From assembly GCF_900114715.1 (NCBI RefSeq), contig NZ_FOTY01000012.1:1-64000 (forward strand): a stretch of 64,000 nucleotides of DNA, given 5' to 3'. This document shows, piece after piece, positions 1 to 8,830 of this stretch (position 1 is its first letter; every line of letters starts with the position of its first letter). Source of the stretch: Salibacterium qingdaonense (GTDB taxonomy: Bacteria; Bacillota; Bacilli; Bacillales; Marinococcaceae). The position numbers and the translations under genes were made by a program. The notes beneath the pieces were generated by a model. That model was given only the letters and a program-made list of their open reading frames with translations, had not been told where the DNA came from and ran no database searches.

Positions 1-254
1 CATCTGAAAGCGTGAGGAAGATCCCCACTTTTCCCCGTCGACCAGGCGGTCGACAGGCCCATCCGGTATTAGCCCCGGTTTCCCGGGGTTATCCCGGACT
101 TTCAGGCAGGTTGCCCACGTGTTACTCACCCGTCCGCCGCTCGTTCCACGGATTTCCACCCCGGAGGATTTCCGTCCGCTTCCCGCGCTCGACTTGCATG
201 TATTAGGCACGCCGCCAGCGTTCGTCCTGAGCCAGGATCAAACTCTCCATTAAA
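1..254 (-). rRNA. rrs: 16S ribosomal RNA, 5' portion (cut by window edge)
   Basis: Read on the minus strand this holds the universal 16S start (AGAGTTTGATCCTGGCTCAG at about 246-227), followed by the conserved GACGAACGCTGGCGGCGTGC and the V1 region. The mature 5' end is put at 254 by comparison with Bacillus 16S, eight bases before AGAGTTTG. Only about 250 nt are present; the rest and any 23S/5S lie beyond the left edge. The V1 stem is GC-rich. Identity as 16S is certain; the exact 5' base is an estimate. Confidence 0.97.
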
Positions 255-334
255 AAAGTTTGATGCTGTGCTGTGTTTCTTATCTGTATGGTCCGTAGAC
301 CATTTGAATTGACAGACGCTTGACTTTCATTCAA

Positions 335-347
335 TTTTCAAAGGGCA
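335..347 (-). promoter_or_regulatory. boxA-like antitermination site in the rrn leader
   Basis: The minus strand reads TGCCCTTTGAAAA about 80 nt before the 16S 5' end. This resembles the boxA element of Bacillus rRNA leaders (TGCTCTTTGAAAA), which recruits Nus factors. Assigned by motif and position only. Confidence 0.6.
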
Positions 348-379
348 GATGTCAGCGCCGCTTAATCAGCGACTTTTAT

Positions 380-409
380 AATTTATCATTTCTTCAAGTA
401 GTTAGTCAA
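380..409 (-). promoter_or_regulatory. rrn promoter P2
   Basis: Minus strand TTGACT (409-404), an 18-nt spacer and TAAATT (385-380), about 125 nt before 16S. Together with the copy at 469-497 it gives the tandem promoter layout usual for Bacillus rRNA operons. Confidence 0.65.
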
Positions 410-468
410 TAACTTTTTTTGAAGAAATTCAGCCGCTGTCTGTTGTTCCCTCAACAGCGACAATGAAT

Positions 469-497
469 ACTTTACCACCGTACCTGTAGTGAGTCAA
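469..497 (-). promoter_or_regulatory. rrn promoter P1
   Basis: Minus strand TTGACT (497-492), exactly 17 nt, then TAAAGT (474-469). It lies about 85 nt upstream of P2 and has the same -35 hexamer. The rest of 255-640 holds only leader sequence, a small inverted repeat near 431-460 and no gene. Confidence 0.6.
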
Positions 498-647
498 CAT
501 TTCAGCAGAATTTTTTTTGAAATAAATTCGCCCGTTGAATTCATCCCTGTTGTGCAGGCATTTCCCAGTTTGTGCCGATGCAATTCTTTGCGGCGTTCTC
601 CGTTTCGCAAATCGAAGGGAACGACCGCTGATGAAAGCCGCACTTTA

Positions 648-656
648 TGATATACT
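648..656 (+). promoter_or_regulatory. Extended -10 promoter for ygzB
   Basis: TGATATACT (TGN plus TATACT) lies about 20 nt before the ygzB start codon. No convincing -35 hexamer is visible, which is compatible with an extended -10 promoter. Confidence 0.45.
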
Positions 657-676
657 TTCACCACAGGAGGTATTGT

Positions 677-1039
677 ATGGCATCAAAAGGAATGAATAAG
701 ATTAATCGAATCAGGACGTTTGCCCTCTCCCTTGTCTTTATAGGAATCCTGGTTATGTATATTGGAATCTTTTTCGATTCCTCCCCCTTGATAATGACAA
801 TAAGCATGATCATCGGTTTTGTTTTTGTTATATCAAGCAGCGGGATTTATTTCTGGATCGGCATGATTTCCACCAACACCGTGAAGGTGGAATGCCCCGG
901 GTGCGGAAAAGTGACCAAGGTACTGGGAAGAGTTGATGCATGTATGTATTGTGATGAGCCTTTAACACTCGATCCCGAGTTGGAAGGAAAAGAATTTGAT
1001 CCATCCTACAATCGTGGATCTTCCCGGCATAAATCCTGA
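677..1039 (+). CDS. ygzB: YgzB family small membrane protein with zinc ribbon (DUF2614)
   Basis: A protein of 120 aa with two hydrophobic segments (about residues 12-35 and 38-60) followed by a cytoplasmic zinc-ribbon-like knuckle, CPGCG near residue 75 and CMYC near residue 90. This is the YgzB/DUF2614 architecture; no function is established. The ATG at 677 is chosen because AGGAGG (665-670) sits 6 nt before it; an upstream in-frame ATG at 647 has no Shine-Dalgarno. It converges on perR through a shared terminator, and the same ygzB-perR-bcp-gsaB order is found in B. subtilis beside an rRNA operon. Confidence 0.85.
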   Translation: MASKGMNKINRIRTFALSLVFIGILVMYIGIFFDSSPLIMTISMIIGFVFVISSSGIYFWIGMISTNTVKVECPGCGKVTKVLGRVDACMYCDEPLTLDPELEGKEFDPSYNRGSSRHKS

Positions 1040-1048
1040 CTCTGAAGA

Positions 1049-1095
1049 AAAAAAGGCTCTTTACGAGGTCTTCCTCCTAAAGAGCCTTTTTTCTT
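1049..1095. terminator. Bidirectional terminator between ygzB and perR
   Basis: Stem AAGGCTCTTTA / TAAAGAGCCTT (1053-1063 with 1079-1089), flanked by an A-run on the left and a T-run on the right, so it works for both converging genes. Confidence 0.9.
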
Positions 1096-1530
1096 TTAAT
1101 GAGCAGCAACTTTACAGTCCTGGCAGCTTCCATATATCTCCATCCGGTGGTTATGCACCTGAAATCCGGTAACCTGTTCAGCCAGCGTTTCCACTTCATC
1201 CAGACCGGGATAATGGAAATCCACTATTTTCCCGCAGTCTGAACAAATGATGTGATAATGGTCGGTTGTTACACAGTCAAATCGGCTCGATGAGTCTCCA
1301 TACGTCAGTTCTTTTACAATACCGACATTTTTAAATACGCGGAGGTTGTTATATACCGTAGCAACGCTCATGTTTGGGAATTTGCTTTCAAGGGCCTTAT
1401 AAATGTCATCAGCTGTTGGATGATTCATTGTTTCATACAAATATTCCAAAATGGCATGACGCTGCGGAGTCATGCGAACCTTCGTATTTTTAAGCGTATT
1501 TACCGCTTCCTGAAGATGTTCGTTCGCCAT
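1096..1530 (-). CDS. perR: Peroxide-sensing Fur-family repressor PerR
   Basis: A metal-dependent repressor of the peroxide regulon, 144 aa. It has the N-terminal winged helix with the [12 protein letters not shown] recognition helix (about 60-71), the regulatory-metal ligands His37, Asp85, His91 and His93, and the two CxxC pairs of the structural zinc site (C96/C99 and C136/C139). Residue numbers match B. subtilis PerR when translation begins at 1530; the ATG at 1536 or 1554 would be too close to or upstream of the AGAGAGG ribosome site. A PerR-box-like sequence lies about 40 nt upstream, so autoregulation is likely. It follows and faces the same way as bcp, which is consistent with a peroxide-defence locus. 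Confidence 0.95.
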   Translation of the reverse strand: MANEHLQEAVNTLKNTKVRMTPQRHAILEYLYETMNHPTADDIYKALESKFPNMSVATVYNNLRVFKNVGIVKELTYGDSSSRFDCVTTDHYHIICSDCGKIVDFHYPGLDEVETLAEQVTGFQVHNHRMEIYGSCQDCKVAAH

Positions 1531-1569
1531 CGCCATGCACCTCTCTTTCTCCATTCACCAATTATTACA

Positions 1570-1584
1570 TGATAATTCTTATAA
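1570..1584 (-). promoter_or_regulatory. Candidate PerR box upstream of perR
   Basis: The minus strand reads TTATAAGAATTATCA. It matches the PerR consensus TTATAATNATTATAA at 12 of 14 defined positions. The site lies 40-54 nt upstream of the perR start, where an autoregulatory operator is expected. Confidence 0.65.
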
Positions 1585-1629
1585 ATAATTCTATAGTAAA
1601 TACGGAAATATTGTCAATGAAAGTATCTC

Positions 1630-1935
1630 TCAGGAGTTTTTCTCTGGATTTTTGAAAAAGGCTGCGTTCTCTGCAGAAAGAACAAAATACGTAAACCGGC
1701 GGGGGGCTTCAGACTGCCTTCCTTTTTTCGATTCGAGAGAAGTGCAGGCTTCTTGCAGGTGCGCTTTCAAATCTTCGAGATTTTCTTCTTCCACACCAAA
1801 AAGAAAGGTCGTGCTTCCTTTTTTAATAAAACCTCCGCTGCTTGAAAGTTCTGTCATCCGGTATCCTTTTTTGTTCATTTGTTTTTCAATATGAGACGTA
1901 TAATAATTATTCACGATGCAGATCATCAGCTTCAT
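1630..1935 (-). CDS. DUF970 / DarA (PII-like, cyclic-di-AMP receptor family) protein
   Basis: A protein of 101 aa starting MKLMICIVNNYY, with the family core SSSGGFIKKGSTTFLFGVEE (about 31-50). This is the DUF970 fold of DarA/PstA, a trimeric PII-like receptor of c-di-AMP in Firmicutes. The sequence is diverged: the usual ...GNTT... loop is GSTT, and the segment after it is rich in Glu and Lys. The canonical darA is normally near tmk/holB, so this is probably a second copy with its own ligand or partner. It has its own promoter with an extended -10 at 1972-1980. Family membership is fairly sure; c-di-AMP binding is inference. Confidence 0.7.
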   Translation of the reverse strand: MKLMICIVNNYYTSHIEKQMNKKGYRMTELSSSGGFIKKGSTTFLFGVEEENLEDLKAHLQEACTSLESKKGRQSEAPRRFTYFVLSAENAAFFKNPEKNS

Positions 1936-1971
1936 ATTCCATCCACCCCCGGCCTTTGTTTCTAATACTTT

Positions 1972-1980
1972 ATTATATCA
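1972..1980 (-). promoter_or_regulatory. Extended -10 promoter for the DUF970 gene
   Basis: Minus strand TGATATAAT (1980-1972), a perfect extended -10, about 40 nt before the start codon. A poor -35 (TGTCAC) lies 17 nt upstream. Confidence 0.5.
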
Positions 1981-2028
1981 CGTCCGCTTTTTTAGTGACA
2001 CAGAGAAAAGGAGAGAATAAATTTCGTT

Positions 2029-2505
2029 TCAGGAGCTTTTGAGATTGTCTTTTATATATTGCAGTGTCTCCTGCACGTGATTCTTCACTTTCACGTTCTT
2101 CCATTCTTGAACAATGGTTCCTGATTCATCAATGATGAAAGTGGAACGGACGATTCCCATGTATTCTCTTCCGATGTTCTCTTTGAGCTGGTGAACGCCG
2201 AAAGCATCAGCCAATTCTTTGTTTTCATCGGCCACAAGTGGAAATGGGAGTTCATTTTTTTCTATAAATTTCTGATGTGAATCCAGCGAATCGGGGCTGA
2301 CACCAAGAATCTGCGTATTTTCTTCCTCAAAATCCGCTGTCCAGTCCCTGAAATCACAAGCCTGAGTTGTGCACCCCGGGGTCATGTCTTTCGGATAAAA
2401 ATAAAGGACGACGTTTTCACCTTCATAATCAGCGAGACTGATGCTGCCCCCGCTGCTTACGGGCAGTGCAAATTCAGGCACTTTTTTTCCTATCATATCT
2501 GACAC
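2029..2505 (-). CDS. bcp: Thioredoxin-dependent thiol peroxidase (Bcp/PrxQ-type peroxiredoxin)
   Basis: Reduces hydrogen peroxide and organic hydroperoxides using a cysteine recycled by thioredoxin, in the cytoplasm. The 158-aa product carries the PrxQ active site YPKDMTPGCTTQACDFRD (about 41-58), with the peroxidatic Cys in PGCT and the resolving Cys five residues later (CTTQAC). A GTG at 2505 is preferred because AAAGG lies 9 nt before it; the ATG at 2511 overlaps that site's optimal window. It is divergent from gsaB over a gap of about 100 bp and orthologous in position to B. subtilis ygaF. Confidence 0.92.
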   Translation of the reverse strand: MSDMIGKKVPEFALPVSSGGSISLADYEGENVVLYFYPKDMTPGCTTQACDFRDWTADFEEENTQILGVSPDSLDSHQKFIEKNELPFPLVADENKELADAFGVHQLKENIGREYMGIVRSTFIIDESGTIVQEWKNVKVKNHVQETLQYIKDNLKSS

Positions 2506-2604
2506 GTTCATCATCCTTTCGTGTAATTCCAGAGGGCTGTTATTGATCCTCTCTCCTTCATGATACAATATGCGTTGAAAGTTTTCATTCGAGGAGGAAC
2601 AATA

Positions 2605-3906
2605 ATGGACAGAAAACATTCCCAGCACTTGTATAATGAAGCATGTGAACATATTGTCGGCGGGGTGAACAGTCCCTCCCGCTCCTTCAAAGGAGTCGGG
2701 GGCGGCGTACCGGTTTTCATGGAAAAAGGAAACGGAGCGTACCTGTATGACGTAGACGGGAGCACCTACATCGATTATCTTGGTGCATACGGGCCGATTA
2801 TCACGGGCCATGCCCATCCACATATTACTCAGGTGGTAACGCGCGCAGCGGAAAACGGTGTTCTGTACGGTACACCGACTGTACTTGAAAACAGATTTGC
2901 CAAAATGCTGAAAGAAGCCATCCCTTCTTTGGAAAAAGTTCGTTTCGTGAACTCAGGTACAGAAGCAGTCATGACAACGATACGCGTGGCCCGCGCTTAT
3001 ACCGGCCGTACAAAAATCGTGAAATTCTCCGGATCCTATCACGGGCATTCCGATCTGGTGCTGGTCGCAGCGGGATCCGGACCCGCCACTTTAGGATCGC
3101 CGGACTCTGCGGGCGTAACAGAAAATACCGCTGAAGAAGTGATCACTGTACCATTTAATGACACCCAGGCGCTGCAGGACGTGCTCGACAAATGGGGAGA
3201 TGACATCGCTGCAGTACTAGTAGAACCAATTGTCGGCAATTTCGGTATTGTCGAACCTGCAGAAGGATTTTTGGAACAAGTGAATGAAGCTGCTCATGAC
3301 ACAGGTGCTCTTGTTATTTATGATGAAGTCATCACCGCTTTTCGTTTTACATACGGAGGGGCACAGGACATCTACGGAGTGAAGCCGGATATGACGGCGA
3401 TGGGTAAAATTATCGGCGGCGGCCTTCCGATCGGCGCATACGGCGGCCGGGTCGATATTATGGAAAATGTTGCCCCCCTTGGACCCGCCTATCAGGCCGG
3501 TACGATGTCGGGGAATCCGGTATCCATCAGTGCCGGCATCGCCTGCCTTGAAGTGCTCGGTCAGGACGGTGTGTACGAGCACCTCGATCACCTCGGTAAA
3601 CGACTGGAAGACGGACTGTCTCATATTATTAAGGAACACTCCATCCCGGCTGTCATCAACCGCCGCTGCGGAGCACTGACCCTCTTCTTTACAGACCGGA
3701 AAGTCACTGATTACGACGGTGCGGACGAAAGTGATGGGGAGTTATTTAAGACATTTTTCCACCTTATGCTGGATCAGGGCATTAACCTGGCCCCTTCCAA
3801 ATACGAAGCATGGTTCTTAACAACCGCTCACACCGAAGCAGACATTGATCAAACGATTGAAGCTGCACGCCACGCTTTCAGCCAAATCGAAAAAAACAGA
3901 CAGTAA
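2605..3906 (+). CDS. gsaB: Glutamate-1-semialdehyde 2,1-aminomutase (HemL/GsaB)
   Basis: A PLP enzyme turning glutamate-1-semialdehyde into 5-aminolevulinate for tetrapyrrole synthesis. The 433-aa protein shows VNSGTEAVM (115-123), SGSYHG (142-147), YDEV (239-242) and the PLP lysine K268 in [17 protein letters not shown] at 2605 is supported by GAGGAGG a few nucleotides upstream; an earlier in-frame ATG at 2560 is not. This is the stand-alone paralogue corresponding to B. subtilis gsaB; the main hemL would be in the hem operon elsewhere. An extended -10 (TGATACAAT, near 2561-2569) lies upstream. Confidence 0.93.
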   Translation: MDRKHSQHLYNEACEHIVGGVNSPSRSFKGVGGGVPVFMEKGNGAYLYDVDGSTYIDYLGAYGPIITGHAHPHITQVVTRAAENGVLYGTPTVLENRFAKMLKEAIPSLEKVRFVNSGTEAVMTTIRVARAYTGRTKIVKFSGSYHGHSDLVLVAAGSGPATLGSPDSAGVTENTAEEVITVPFNDTQALQDVLDKWGDDIAAVLVEPIVGNFGIVEPAEGFLEQVNEAAHDTGALVIYDEVITAFRFTYGGAQDIYGVKPDMTAMGKIIGGGLPIGAYGGRVDIMENVAPLGPAYQAGTMSGNPVSISAGIACLEVLGQDGVYEHLDHLGKRLEDGLSHIIKEHSIPAVINRRCGALTLFFTDRKVTDYDGADESDGELFKTFFHLMLDQGINLAPSKYEAWFLTTAHTEADIDQTIEAARHAFSQIEKNRQ

Positions 3907-3964
3907 GTGATTACCTTACCCGGTGAATGGGAATACAGAGTGAGTAACAAAGGAGGGGCAGGAC

Positions 3965-5209
3965 ATGCAGAACGAAGAAACAAAACAGTGGCTTCAGGAA
4001 CCCGTTCGTTTGATGCGCAACAAACTTCTCCCGAAAGTACCCGGGCCCGTCAAAAAGCAGATTGAAGGGGAAATCGAAAGACTGGAAGACATATTTCTCG
4101 ATTACCGTTCCCCTCGTTTTGCCATTGTCGGCCGCCGCGGAGCGGGGAAATCCACATTCATTAATGCTGTTTTTCAGGAACCCGCTGCCAAAACCGGTTC
4201 CGTTAAGGCGCAGACAGGACGCGGTGTATGGCATTCTTTCCATAAAGACAATGGAGTATCAGGCGCCATGGATATTCTTGACACAAGAGGTATCGGAGAA
4301 GGATCTCGTCCGGAAGAAGCAGCTGATGAAGCTGATTCTCTTGAAGAAACGAAACGCTCCCTGCGCGAAAAAAGTCCCGATGTGTTTTTGTTTCTTGTAA
4401 AAGCCAAAGAAGTCGATGCCCGGATTCAGGAGGACATCGACCAGCTTCAGGAACTTCGTGCGTATGTTGAAGATGTTCACCAGTATGTCCCTCCTGTCAT
4501 CGGTATTGTCACGCAGGTGGATGAACTCGATCCTGTTTATGATACAGAACCTCCTTATGAAGCAGAAAAAAGAACTAACATCGATCACGCAGCCTCCCAT
4601 CTTGAAGACAAACTCAAAGATCAGATGGAAGGCGTTATTCAGGTGTTTCCGGTTTGTGCGTACCTTGCCTTTAAAAATGGAGAAATCGTATACGACCGGC
4701 GCTGGAATATGGAAGAAACCCTCCATTATCTATTGGATCACCTGCCGGGCAGCACTTGGCTGCAATGGGCAAAAATTACCCAGGCTGCCGAAATCCAGCG
4801 CAGTATTGCCCGTTCGATTGGCAAAAGCGCCTCTCTTATCAATGGCGGTTTCGGCGCGCAGCCGATCCCCATCGCAGACATGCCGGTCATTACAGGAGTG
4901 CAGATCTCGATGATTACAAGCATCGCCTACATTTCAGGCCGCGACCTCAACCGCAAAAGCATTCTCGAATTTCTCGGCGCCCTCGGTATTAACATAGGGG
5001 CTGCTTATGCCTTCCGCCAGGCAGCACGATCGCTGAGTAAAGTCGTCTTTCCGGGCGCCGGTCATGTTATTTCCGGAACCATTGCCTCCGCTGCGACATG
5101 GTCGCTGTGCAAAGCAGCCATCGCTTACTTCATTGACCGTCAGACTGCTGAGGAGGCAAAGAAGGTTTTTGAAAAAACACGGCAGGAAGAAGAACCGCCG
5201 CAGCATTAA
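3965..5209 (+). CDS. P-loop GTPase with C-terminal DUF697 membrane-associated domain
   Basis: A 414-aa protein. The N-terminal part is a TRAFAC-type GTPase: G1 GRRGAGKST (56-64), G3 DTRGIG (about 100-105) and a G4-like TQVDE near residue 180. The C-terminal part (about 270-390) has the small, Gly/Ala-rich hydrophobic segments of DUF697, as in YcjF-like GTPases, which are thought to act at the membrane. G4 is TQVD rather than NKxD, as in some GTPases of this group. It lies 59 nt after gsaB, in the same direction, and 41 nt before ygaE, so the three may be cotranscribed. Specific function unknown. Confidence 0.75.
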   Translation: MQNEETKQWLQEPVRLMRNKLLPKVPGPVKKQIEGEIERLEDIFLDYRSPRFAIVGRRGAGKSTFINAVFQEPAAKTGSVKAQTGRGVWHSFHKDNGVSGAMDILDTRGIGEGSRPEEAADEADSLEETKRSLREKSPDVFLFLVKAKEVDARIQEDIDQLQELRAYVEDVHQYVPPVIGIVTQVDELDPVYDTEPPYEAEKRTNIDHAASHLEDKLKDQMEGVIQVFPVCAYLAFKNGEIVYDRRWNMEETLHYLLDHLPGSTWLQWAKITQAAEIQRSIARSIGKSASLINGGFGAQPIPIADMPVITGVQISMITSIAYISGRDLNRKSILEFLGALGINIGAAYAFRQAARSLSKVVFPGAGHVISGTIASAATWSLCKAAIAYFIDRQTAEEAKKVFEKTRQEEEPPQH

Positions 5210-5250
5210 ATCCGCGTCACTTTATAGAAAGAAAGGACTTGGAACATCAC

Positions 5251-6327
5251 ATGCGATTAGGGGCTCGAATATTTAAAACAGGGCTTGCCATCATAGCTGC
5301 TATTTACGCCGCTTCCTGGATTGGGCTTGATCCGCCGTTCTTCGCAGCCATCTCGGCAACGTTTGCTATCCAGCCTTCCATTTACAAATCATATCAAACC
5401 ATTCTCGAACAGGTTCAGGCAAATGTCCTCGGGGCTGCCATCGCCATCGTCTTCACGATAGCTTTTGGGCATGAACCTTTCGTGATTGGCGCAGCGGTGA
5501 TGCTTGCCATCAGTATCATTTTGAAATTAAAACTGGAAAGCTCTGCGATTTCCCTTGCACTGGTTACGATCATTATTATCATGGGCCGCCCCGGAGACAG
5601 TTTTCTTATGTTTGCACTCGAGCGATTCTCACTCGTGATGCTCGGGGTGCTGGCAGCTTTTCTTGTGAACATTCTGTTTTTTCCGCCGAAGTATGAAACA
5701 AAGCTTTACTATAAAATGACGGACCTGACCGATGAAGTCATCCGTTGGACGCGTCTTATCCTTCGGCACGAAACCAATCAGCAGAGCCTGAAACAGGACA
5801 TACCAAGAATCAATGAATCCATTGTGGAAGTGAGTAATCTTTATCTTCTTTTTAAAGAAGAGCGAAGTTATTTAAGGAACCATAAGCTCGTAAAGGCGCG
5901 CAAAGTTGTACTGTTTAAACAGATGATAACGGCTCTGCAGCATATCTTCACCATTCTTAAATCCATCAACCGGTACGAAAATGAGCTGTATCACCTGCCT
6001 GAAGATATGCAGAAACAGATCAAATCCCAGGTTGATCAACTGATGGACTACCACGACCGGATTCTCCTTCGTTACGTGGGAAAAGTCCACTCCCAGCTTC
6101 CAGGGGATATGGAAGAAGAAGTGATGAAGGGAAAAACACAGCTCGCCGAACAATTTATGAAGGTGTATGATGAAGAGAAACATCTGAAAGAAGAATGGTT
6201 CCATGTTCTTCCGGTGGTTGCCCATATCATGGAATACCAGGACCACCTCGAACACCTGGACCGGCTCGTCGAAAGTTTCTTCAGCTATCATCAGGATGAT
6301 AATGCGGTCTATATCGAACAGGAATAA
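5251..6327 (+). CDS. ygaE: Aromatic acid exporter family protein (YgaE, FUSC/ArAE-like)
   Basis: A protein of 358 aa. Residues 1-145 form a compact membrane domain of about five hydrophobic helices; residues 150-358 are a long charged, mostly helical cytoplasmic region rich in coiled-coil pattern. This is the ArAE_1/DUF939 layout of YgaE. The substrate is unknown. The ATG at 5251 gives the canonical MRLGARIFKTG start; a TTG at 5239 lies too close to the AAAGG site. The gene ends in a terminator shared with the convergent ygaD. Confidence 0.8.
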   Translation: MRLGARIFKTGLAIIAAIYAASWIGLDPPFFAAISATFAIQPSIYKSYQTILEQVQANVLGAAIAIVFTIAFGHEPFVIGAAVMLAISIILKLKLESSAISLALVTIIIIMGRPGDSFLMFALERFSLVMLGVLAAFLVNILFFPPKYETKLYYKMTDLTDEVIRWTRLILRHETNQQSLKQDIPRINESIVEVSNLYLLFKEERSYLRNHKLVKARKVVLFKQMITALQHIFTILKSINRYENELYHLPEDMQKQIKSQVDQLMDYHDRILLRYVGKVHSQLPGDMEEEVMKGKTQLAEQFMKVYDEEKHLKEEWFHVLPVVAHIMEYQDHLEHLDRLVESFFSYHQDDNAVYIEQE

Positions 6328-6368
6328 AAAAGACGGAGCGGGATGAACTTTCCCGCTCCGTCTTTTTT
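6325..6368. terminator. Bidirectional terminator between ygaE and ygaD
   Basis: Perfect 12-bp stem GACGGAGCGGGA / TCCCGCTCCGTC (6332-6343 with 6351-6362) flanked by A- and T-runs. It overlaps the stop codons of both converging genes. Confidence 0.93.
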
Positions 6369-8109
6369 ATACATGCTGCACATCATACAGTCTCCTGTAG
6401 GATCCGTTTTGTTTCATAAGCTCTTCATGCGGGCCGTCTTCGACTACTCTGCCGTTCTCCATCACGATGATGCGGTCGGCGTGGGTGACGGTGGACAATC
6501 GGTGAGCCACGATAAATGTGGTCCTGTCCCGGGCAAGCGTCTCCATCGCTTCCTGAATCAAGTGCTCGCTTTCAAGGTCGAGCGCGGACGTTGCTTCATC
6601 AAATATCAGCATCGGCGGGTTCTTCACAAACACTCTCGCAATCGCGATACGCTGTTTCTGGCCGCCGGACAATTTGACTCCTCTCTCCCCTACCGGCGTG
6701 TCATAGCCTTCCGTGAGATTCTGGATAAAGTCGTGGGCATTGGCAGCCTTTGCTGCTGCTGTGACTTCTTCATCGGTTGCATCCGGATTCCCCATGCGGA
6801 TATTCATCTTCACCGATCCGCTGAATAACACATTGTCCTGAAGCACCATGCCGATTTTGTCACGCAGCGTACGGACCTGGTAGTCGCGGATATCTTTGCC
6901 GTCCAGCTTGATCCGTCCACCGGTGACATCGTAAAAACGGGGTATAAGACTGACAAGCGTACTTTTTCCACCGCCGCTCATTCCGACAAGGGCGATCGTT
7001 TCTCCCGCTTTAACATTCATGTCCACCGATCGAAGGACTTCTTCACTTTCATCTTCATAATGAAAGGATACATCTTCAAACGCCACGTCCCCCCTCGTAT
7101 GGGTGAGCGGTACAGCATCACTTTTGTCTTCAATATCATACTGCTCATCCACAAACTCAAACACGCGGTCCATCGAAGCAATAGACTGGGTCAACGTCGT
7201 CGAAGAATTAATCAACCGCCGCAGCGGGGCATACATTCGTTCCATGTAGGTGACAAATGCCGTCATTTCTCCGACGGACAGACCTGATGTAATGACGAAA
7301 TAACCGGCTGCCATAATAACCAGAAGCGGTGCAATATCGGTGATGGTATTCACAACAGCAAACGTTTTGGCATTCCACTTCGTATGGTCAACGGCTCTCT
7401 CGAGAAATGTACTGTTGCGCTGATCGAACTGCTCCTGTTCATAATCCTCCAGCGCAAAACTCCGGATCACATTCATGCCCTGAACCCGTTCATGAAGATG
7501 ACCCTGCACATCGGCAAGCGCAGCCGACCGGCGTGCCGTCAAGTCACGGAGTCTCGTGTAGAAATAATTAATGGATATAATATAAAGCGGGAACAGCGAC
7601 ACAGAAACAAGAGTGAGCCAACCGTTCATCGTCAGCATAATAACAAGAACGATAAGGATTGTAGCCAGATCAAGCCAGATATTCATCATTCCTGTGATGA
7701 CGAAGTTCTTCGTCTGCTCCACATCATTAATGACGCGCGATATAATCTCGCCTGCCTTTCGGTTGGAATAAAAACGCAGGCTTAATTTCTGAATATGGGT
7801 AAACAACTGATCCCGTATGTCATAAAGAACTTTGTTTCCTGTCCACTGCGCAAAATACTGACGGTAATATTCCACCGGCGGCCGTGTGACTAAAAACAGC
7901 ACAACCGCACCGCCTGTGATCCAAAACAGGGTGGAAAGTTTTTCTGATACGGCCATTCCATCAGCCAGTATAATTTCATCAATCACATGCGCAAGAATAA
8001 GAGGGGTGAGAAGCGGAATTCCAAACTTCAACACCCCGATAATAACGGTTATGACAATGATTTTGTTATAAGGTTTGACAAACTGTAAATACCTGCGGAT
8101 ACTGCCCAT
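6367..8109 (-). CDS. ygaD: ABC-type multidrug/lipid exporter, fused permease-ATPase (YgaD)
   Basis: A half-transporter of 580 aa: six transmembrane helices in residues 1-310, then a nucleotide-binding domain with Walker A GMSGGGKST (about 375-383), Q-loop LQDN, signature LSGGQKQR, Walker B MLIFDEATSALD and H-loop VAHRLST. It would work as a homodimer in the membrane, exporting a hydrophobic compound. It starts 13 nt after the end of the upstream DUF402 gene, so the two form an operon, as in B. subtilis ygaC-ygaD. Substrate not predictable. Confidence 0.92.
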   Translation of the reverse strand: MGSIRRYLQFVKPYNKIIVITVIIGVLKFGIPLLTPLILAHVIDEIILADGMAVSEKLSTLFWITGGAVVLFLVTRPPVEYYRQYFAQWTGNKVLYDIRDQLFTHIQKLSLRFYSNRKAGEIISRVINDVEQTKNFVITGMMNIWLDLATILIVLVIMLTMNGWLTLVSVSLFPLYIISINYFYTRLRDLTARRSAALADVQGHLHERVQGMNVIRSFALEDYEQEQFDQRNSTFLERAVDHTKWNAKTFAVVNTITDIAPLLVIMAAGYFVITSGLSVGEMTAFVTYMERMYAPLRRLINSSTTLTQSIASMDRVFEFVDEQYDIEDKSDAVPLTHTRGDVAFEDVSFHYEDESEEVLRSVDMNVKAGETIALVGMSGGGKSTLVSLIPRFYDVTGGRIKLDGKDIRDYQVRTLRDKIGMVLQDNVLFSGSVKMNIRMGNPDATDEEVTAAAKAANAHDFIQNLTEGYDTPVGERGVKLSGGQKQRIAIARVFVKNPPMLIFDEATSALDLESEHLIQEAMETLARDRTTFIVAHRLSTVTHADRIIVMENGRVVEDGPHEELMKQNGSYRRLYDVQHV

Positions 8110-8122
8110 GATTCACCTCATT

Positions 8123-8650
8123 CTACCGAAAAAAGAGAAACCGCTCGTACCATTTTTCCACGAAACTTGGTTCAAACGGTCCTTTGCGCTGGTAAATCCA
8201 GCTCTGCAGCTCTTCAAGTCCTTCTGAAATTTTTTGTTCCAGTTCCGGGGGATAGTTCATTTTTCTTTTATGCAGCTCGTACTCATCTTCATCGAGAACA
8301 TGATAAGTCATATCAGGAAAGACCTTTATATCCAGATCATAATCAATATATTTTAACGCTTCTTCGTCCCACACAAACGGAGTGCCGACGTTACAATAGA
8401 AATGAATACCGTCGGAGCGGACCATTCCAATCGTATTAAACCACTTATCTCTATGGAAATAACAGATGGCAGGCTCTCTTGTCCGCCACACACGGCCGTT
8501 CGCCTCATGGACACGGATACGGTCGTTGCCGCCGATTATCTCTTTGGATGTTCCTTGAAGAATAAAGGTTTCTTCCCAGATCCGGTGAAGAGTGCCGTCA
8601 TGTTTATAACTTTGAATTTCTATTACGCTGCCTGTTTCCGGGAAATCCAT
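8123..8650 (-). CDS. ygaC: DUF402 family nucleotide phosphatase-like protein (YgaC)
   Basis: A 175-aa DUF402 protein. Staphylococcal and bacillar members (Ntdp) are nucleoside tri- and diphosphatases; the beta-barrel core with the conserved ITY-like start ([10 protein letters not shown] near residue 10), the WFNTIGMVR segment and the FVWD...[13 protein letters not shown] metal-site segment are visible. ATG 8650 follows GGAGAAAGGC directly and gives the family-typical length. Orthologous in position to ygaC, upstream of the ABC exporter. Activity is inferred from family. Confidence 0.85.
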   Translation of the reverse strand: MDFPETGSVIEIQSYKHDGTLHRIWEETFILQGTSKEIIGGNDRIRVHEANGRVWRTREPAICYFHRDKWFNTIGMVRSDGIHFYCNVGTPFVWDEEALKYIDYDLDIKVFPDMTYHVLDEDEYELHKRKMNYPPELEQKISEGLEELQSWIYQRKGPFEPSFVEKWYERFLFFR

Positions 8651-8830
8651 GCCTTTCTCCTTCCTGCTGCAAAACGTAAATATTCCTGCCAACTTATTAT
8701 ACATCCAGCGGAAGACGAAGAAAACCGAAGAAACTTTGCTCATCCACCTGTTACAAATGATTTGACGTTTATCGCGGTATTGGTAAGGGAAAGTTCTAAA
8801 TAAACAGCAGAGCATAAGGAGGATATTGTC

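Noticed and set aside
12-206. Open frame at the left edge
   Set aside because: It lies within 16S rRNA.
2511-2823. N-terminal extension of bcp to 2823
   Set aside because: The extension runs antisense through gsaB, is not homologous to peroxiredoxins, and a good start with ribosome site exists at 2505.
3217-3639. Long open frame opposite gsaB
   Set aside because: It is antisense to a full-length enzyme with all catalytic motifs, has no ribosome site and an unlikely composition.
6343-7785. Several frames on the plus strand opposite the ABC exporter
   Set aside because: Antisense shadows of a well-conserved gene; no ribosome sites or families.
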